A DNA stretch of 64,000 nucleotides, taken from NCBI RefSeq assembly GCF_014197615.1, contig NZ_JACIFY010000016.1:107496-171495 (forward strand), read 5' to 3'. The DNA is from Rhizobium esperanzae (GTDB lineage: Bacteria > Pseudomonadota > Alphaproteobacteria > Rhizobiales > Rhizobiaceae). Shown here piece by piece: positions 61,553 to 64,000 of the stretch (position 1 is the stretch's first letter; every line of letters starts with the position of its first letter). A program made the translations under genes and the position numbers. The notes under the pieces are model-generated. The model was given only the letters and a program-made list of their open reading frames with translations. It was not told where the DNA came from and did no database searches.

Positions 61553-62977
61553 CTATCTTTCTGCGCCTGCCGTCGTCTCGCCGCGGGCGTGTTTGCCGAT
61601 AAAGCTTTCTATGGCTTTCAGCTCCGGTTCGATGATCTGGAAGCGCTCCTCCCTGTGCATCAGATCAGCAAGCCACGTCGGAAGCGCCGGGTCAATACCG
61701 CAGGCCGATTTTACGGCGACCGGGAATTTCGCGGGATGCGCGGTCGAAAGCGTCACCATCGGCGTATTCGGCTTTTCTTTCTTGGCGGCGACGAAAACGC
61801 CGATCGCCGAATGCGGATCCAGCAGATAACCGCTCTCGGCATGGGTCTTGCGGATCGTCTCGGCCACCTGGCTCTCGCTGGCGCGGCCGGCCCGGAAATC
61901 GCGGCGGATCGCCTTCAGCGCTTGCGTGCCGATCTCGAAACCGTTGGATTGCTTGAGGCTTTCCATCGCTGCGCGCACCTTCGAGGCGTCGCGATCATAG
62001 GCTTCGAACAGCAGCCGTTCGAAGTTCGACGAGATCTGGATGTCCATCGACGGCGAGGTCGTCGCCTTGACCGCCTTCATGTCGTAGCGGCCGGTCTTCA
62101 GCGTGCGCGCCAGAATGTCGTTTTCATTGGTGGCGATGACGAGCCGGTCGATCGGCAGGCCCATGCGCTTGGCGCAGTAGCCGGCAAAAATATCGCCGAA
62201 ATTGCCGGTGGGCACCGTGAACGAGATCTTCCGGTCCGGCCCGCCGAGCGCGACGGCGGCCGTGAAATAATAGACGATCTGGGCCATGATGCGCGCCCAG
62301 TTGATCGAGTTGACGCCGGACAGACGCACCTTGTCGCGGAAGGCCGCGTCGTTGAACATCGCCTTCACCAGGTTCTGGCAATCGTCGAAATTGCCTTCGA
62401 CGGCGAGCGCATGCACATTCGAAGACGTCGAGGTCGTCATCTGCCGCTGCTGCACCGGAGAAACCTTGCCGTGCGGGAAGAGGATGAAGATGTCGGTGCG
62501 CTCGCGCCCCGCAAAGGCATCGATCGCAGCACCGCCGGTATCGCCCGAGGTAGCGCCGACGATCGTCGCCCGCTCTCCGCGTTTTTCCAGCGCATAATCC
62601 ATCAGCCGTGCCAGCAGCTGCATCGCCACGTCCTTGAAGGCGAGCGTCGTGCCGTGGAACAGCTCCATGACGAAGCTGTTCGGGCCGGTCTGGACGAGCG
62701 GCGCGATCGCCGGATGGCGGAAGGTGCCGTAGGCCTCGTCGATCATCGCCCGGAAGGTGTCGTCGGGGATCTCGCCATTGGTGAAGGGCGACAGGATGGT
62801 GAAGGCGACCTCCTGATAGCTCTTGCCGCGCAGCGCCCGGATTTCCTTCTTGGAAAAGCTCGGCCATTTCGAGGGAACGTAGAGCCCGCCGTCGCGCGCA
62901 AGCCCGGTCAGGAGGGCGTCGCAAAAGCCGAGGGCAGGGGCCTCGCCGCGGGTCGAGATATAGTCCACGTTCGTCAT
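61553..62977 (-). CDS. thrC: Threonine synthase
   Basis: ThrC converts O-phosphohomoserine to threonine with pyridoxal phosphate. The 474-residue protein belongs to the longer class of bacterial synthases, with the family N-terminus YISTRGEAPALGFCDALL, the PLP-lysine segment GTTLAFKDVAMQLL, GATSGDTGGAAIDAF and PTGNFGDIFAGY. The start at 62977 matches relatives, though an AAGG lies too close upstream for a textbook site. ThrB, which makes its substrate, is also in this window. Confidence 0.95.
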   Translation of the reverse strand: MTNVDYISTRGEAPALGFCDALLTGLARDGGLYVPSKWPSFSKKEIRALRGKSYQEVAFTILSPFTNGEIPDDTFRAMIDEAYGTFRHPAIAPLVQTGPNSFVMELFHGTTLAFKDVAMQLLARLMDYALEKRGERATIVGATSGDTGGAAIDAFAGRERTDIFILFPHGKVSPVQQRQMTTSTSSNVHALAVEGNFDDCQNLVKAMFNDAAFRDKVRLSGVNSINWARIMAQIVYYFTAAVALGGPDRKISFTVPTGNFGDIFAGYCAKRMGLPIDRLVIATNENDILARTLKTGRYDMKAVKATTSPSMDIQISSNFERLLFEAYDRDASKVRAAMESLKQSNGFEIGTQALKAIRRDFRAGRASESQVAETIRKTHAESGYLLDPHSAIGVFVAAKKEKPNTPMVTLSTAHPAKFPVAVKSACGIDPALPTWLADLMHREERFQIIEPELKAIESFIGKHARGETTAGAER

Positions 62978-63240
62978 CCTTGATTTATCGCTGGAAGAAA
63001 TCCGGCCGGGCGCAGCCGTGGCGCGCTCTGCCGGAAATTGGAGAGGGGCTGCCCTTGAGGCGGGCCATCGCGGGTATCCTGTTGAAGTTGCCCGCATCCG
63101 GCGGCGAAAAGTGCATCAAAACGGTGCTTACCCAATCGATTTTTGTTTGCGCCGCTGATATAGACCATCGCAAACCGTCATGAAAGGCCTCGCGAAAAAG
63201 ACATGGGGCCTCCAAGAAACGCTTGTACAAGGGATGGAAT

Positions 63241-63885
63241 ATGGTGCTCGGCAAGGTCTCGCGTCTCATCGTCTCCGCATCTGTTCTTGCCCTGCTCACC
63301 GGTTGCGATACGATCGGCCTAGGCGGCGACAGCAAACCGGCGGCGGCGGCCCAGCCGAGCGGCAACGCCCAGATCATGCCGCTGGCGCCCGCCAACCCCT
63401 CCTCGAACAATCCTTCGATCGGCACCGCCAAGACGGCGCAGGGCACCGTCGCCCCCGTCGTCCAGGGCGCCTGCCCGCAGATCTTCATGCGTGACCAGGA
63501 TGCGATCTTCCGCACCTATGCCAAGGGCAAGAAGGACGATCCGCAGCAGATCGTCTTCCAGGCCTCCTTCGGCGATTACACCCGCCAGTGCTCGCTGAGC
63601 GACACCAACCTGACGATGACCGTCGTCGCCCAGCTGCGCCTGATCACCGGCCCGGCCGGCGCCCCCGGCCCGGTGACGCTGCCGATCCGCGTCTCGGTCG
63701 TCGACGGCGAGAACGTGCTCTATTCCGAGGTCACCAAATTCCCGACAGAAATCCCGGCCGGTGCCCCGGGCGCCCAGGTGATCTTCCGCAAGGACGGCAT
63801 CAAAATGCCGGTCGGCGCCGGCGCCCTGGTCCGCGTCAACATCGGCTTCGACACCCAGCCGGCGAAGACGAAGAAGAACAGCTAA
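63241..63885 (+). CDS. Lipoprotein of unknown function
   Basis: This 214-residue lipoprotein has a lipobox LLTGCDTIG after a short signal (LIVSASVLALLTGC). A Pro/Ala/Ser-rich linker follows, then a beta-rich domain (IFRTYAKGKKDDPQQIVFQASFGDYTRQCSL...). I do not recognise the family beyond alphaproteobacterial cell-envelope lipoproteins. ATG 63241 has AGGGATGG upstream; an in-frame start at 63223 is possible. It is divergent from thrC. Confidence 0.8.
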   Translation: MVLGKVSRLIVSASVLALLTGCDTIGLGGDSKPAAAAQPSGNAQIMPLAPANPSSNNPSIGTAKTAQGTVAPVVQGACPQIFMRDQDAIFRTYAKGKKDDPQQIVFQASFGDYTRQCSLSDTNLTMTVVAQLRLITGPAGAPGPVTLPIRVSVVDGENVLYSEVTKFPTEIPAGAPGAQVIFRKDGIKMPVGAGALVRVNIGFDTQPAKTKKNS

Positions 63886-63950
63886 AGCCCTCCGCATCCT
63901 GCCCCGGCCCCTTGCATGTTCAATTAGCGCTGATTGTTGGATGATCGGTG

Positions 63951-63984
63951 CGCAGTCCGGCGGATGGCCATCCGCCGGACTGCG
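63951..63984. repeat. 34-bp perfect palindrome near the window end
   Basis: The half-site CGCAGTCCGGCGGATGG is followed directly by its exact reverse complement with no spacer. It lies 65 bases after the lipoprotein stop; the 3' flank TGCGG...CCGCA may form another small hairpin. A transcription end, a binding site or a mobile repeat end are possible. Its continuation is outside the window. Confidence 0.85.
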
Positions 63985-64000
63985 GACGGCCGGGACCGCA

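Overview
The window looks like a chromosomal segment of an alphaproteobacterium of the order Rhizobiales, most likely Rhizobium (R. etli/leguminosarum group). Support comes from the high GC content and codon use, the bioMNY biotin importer, the coxBA-ctaB-coxF-ctaG-coxC oxidase cluster, a RibB with a degenerate RibA-like tail, a chemoreceptor ending in a WxxF pentapeptide, invasion-associated locus B (IalB) and YqgE proteins, and two families of palindromic intergenic repeats typical of rhizobia. The species call is inference. I saw no rRNA, tRNA, CRISPR array, insertion sequence or prophage.

Layout. 0-5 kb: the 3' part of a chemoreceptor gene and a large SAM-cyclase-ATPase-TPR protein. 5-12.4 kb: dxs, a phospholipase D-like protein, a pirin, a short-chain dehydrogenase, xseB and a histone-deacetylase-like hydrolase. 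12.5-15.5 kb: small accessory genes (hotdog thioesterase, 2H phosphoesterase, a Gly/Asp-rich secreted miniprotein, a frameshifted acyltransferase). 15.6-17.5 kb: bioM-bioN-bioY. 17.8-25.5 kb: an AlkX/YcaQ-like glycosylase, an AT-richer trypsin-like protease, aroC-ribB, and a membrane GGDEF-EAL protein. 25.6-36 kb: a DUF1344 protein, a HicB/HicA toxin-antitoxin pair, a histidine phosphatase, fabI, a DnaJ-family protein, a small lipoprotein, pdxH, a polysaccharide deacetylase, a D,D-carboxypeptidase, a MazG-like protein, a GNAT protein and tldD.

36-47.3 kb: an ialB-family gene, then the aa3-type cytochrome oxidase cluster (subunits II and I, haem O synthase, CoxF, Cox11/CtaG, subunit III). A DUF983-surf1 pair, ispH, thrB and rnhA follow on the same strand, interrupted only by a CPT-like kinase on the other strand. 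47.7-51.4 kb: a zinc-ribbon metallopeptidase, a CsbD protein, YqgE, a DsbD-N-domain protein and a peroxiredoxin. 52-54.7 kb: a probable Zur-controlled zinc (or manganese) ABC importer led by an unannotated 42-residue membrane peptide. 54.7-56.7 kb: a ModA-like protein, a Dabb protein, a small secreted protein and the remains of an Lrp/AsnC regulator. 56.7-63 kb: the minus-strand run thrC, M16 peptidase, rimJ-like acetyltransferase, membrane EAL protein. The window ends with a lipoprotein gene and a 34-bp perfect palindrome.

How the parts fit. The core is housekeeping: respiration and haem A/Cu assembly, isoprenoid synthesis (dxs, ispH), threonine (thrB, thrC), cofactors (bioMNY, ribB, pdxH), fatty acids (fabI), cell wall and c-di-GMP signalling. 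The accessory or variable parts are the SAM-cyclase-ATPase, the phospholipase D-like protein, the protease at 19 kb, HicBA, and the two damaged genes (acyltransferase and Lrp). The most interesting candidates for follow-up are the 42-aa peptide under a Zur-like operator, the Gly/Asp/Cys miniprotein, the coxB leader hairpin, and the 19-bp tandem hairpin repeats.
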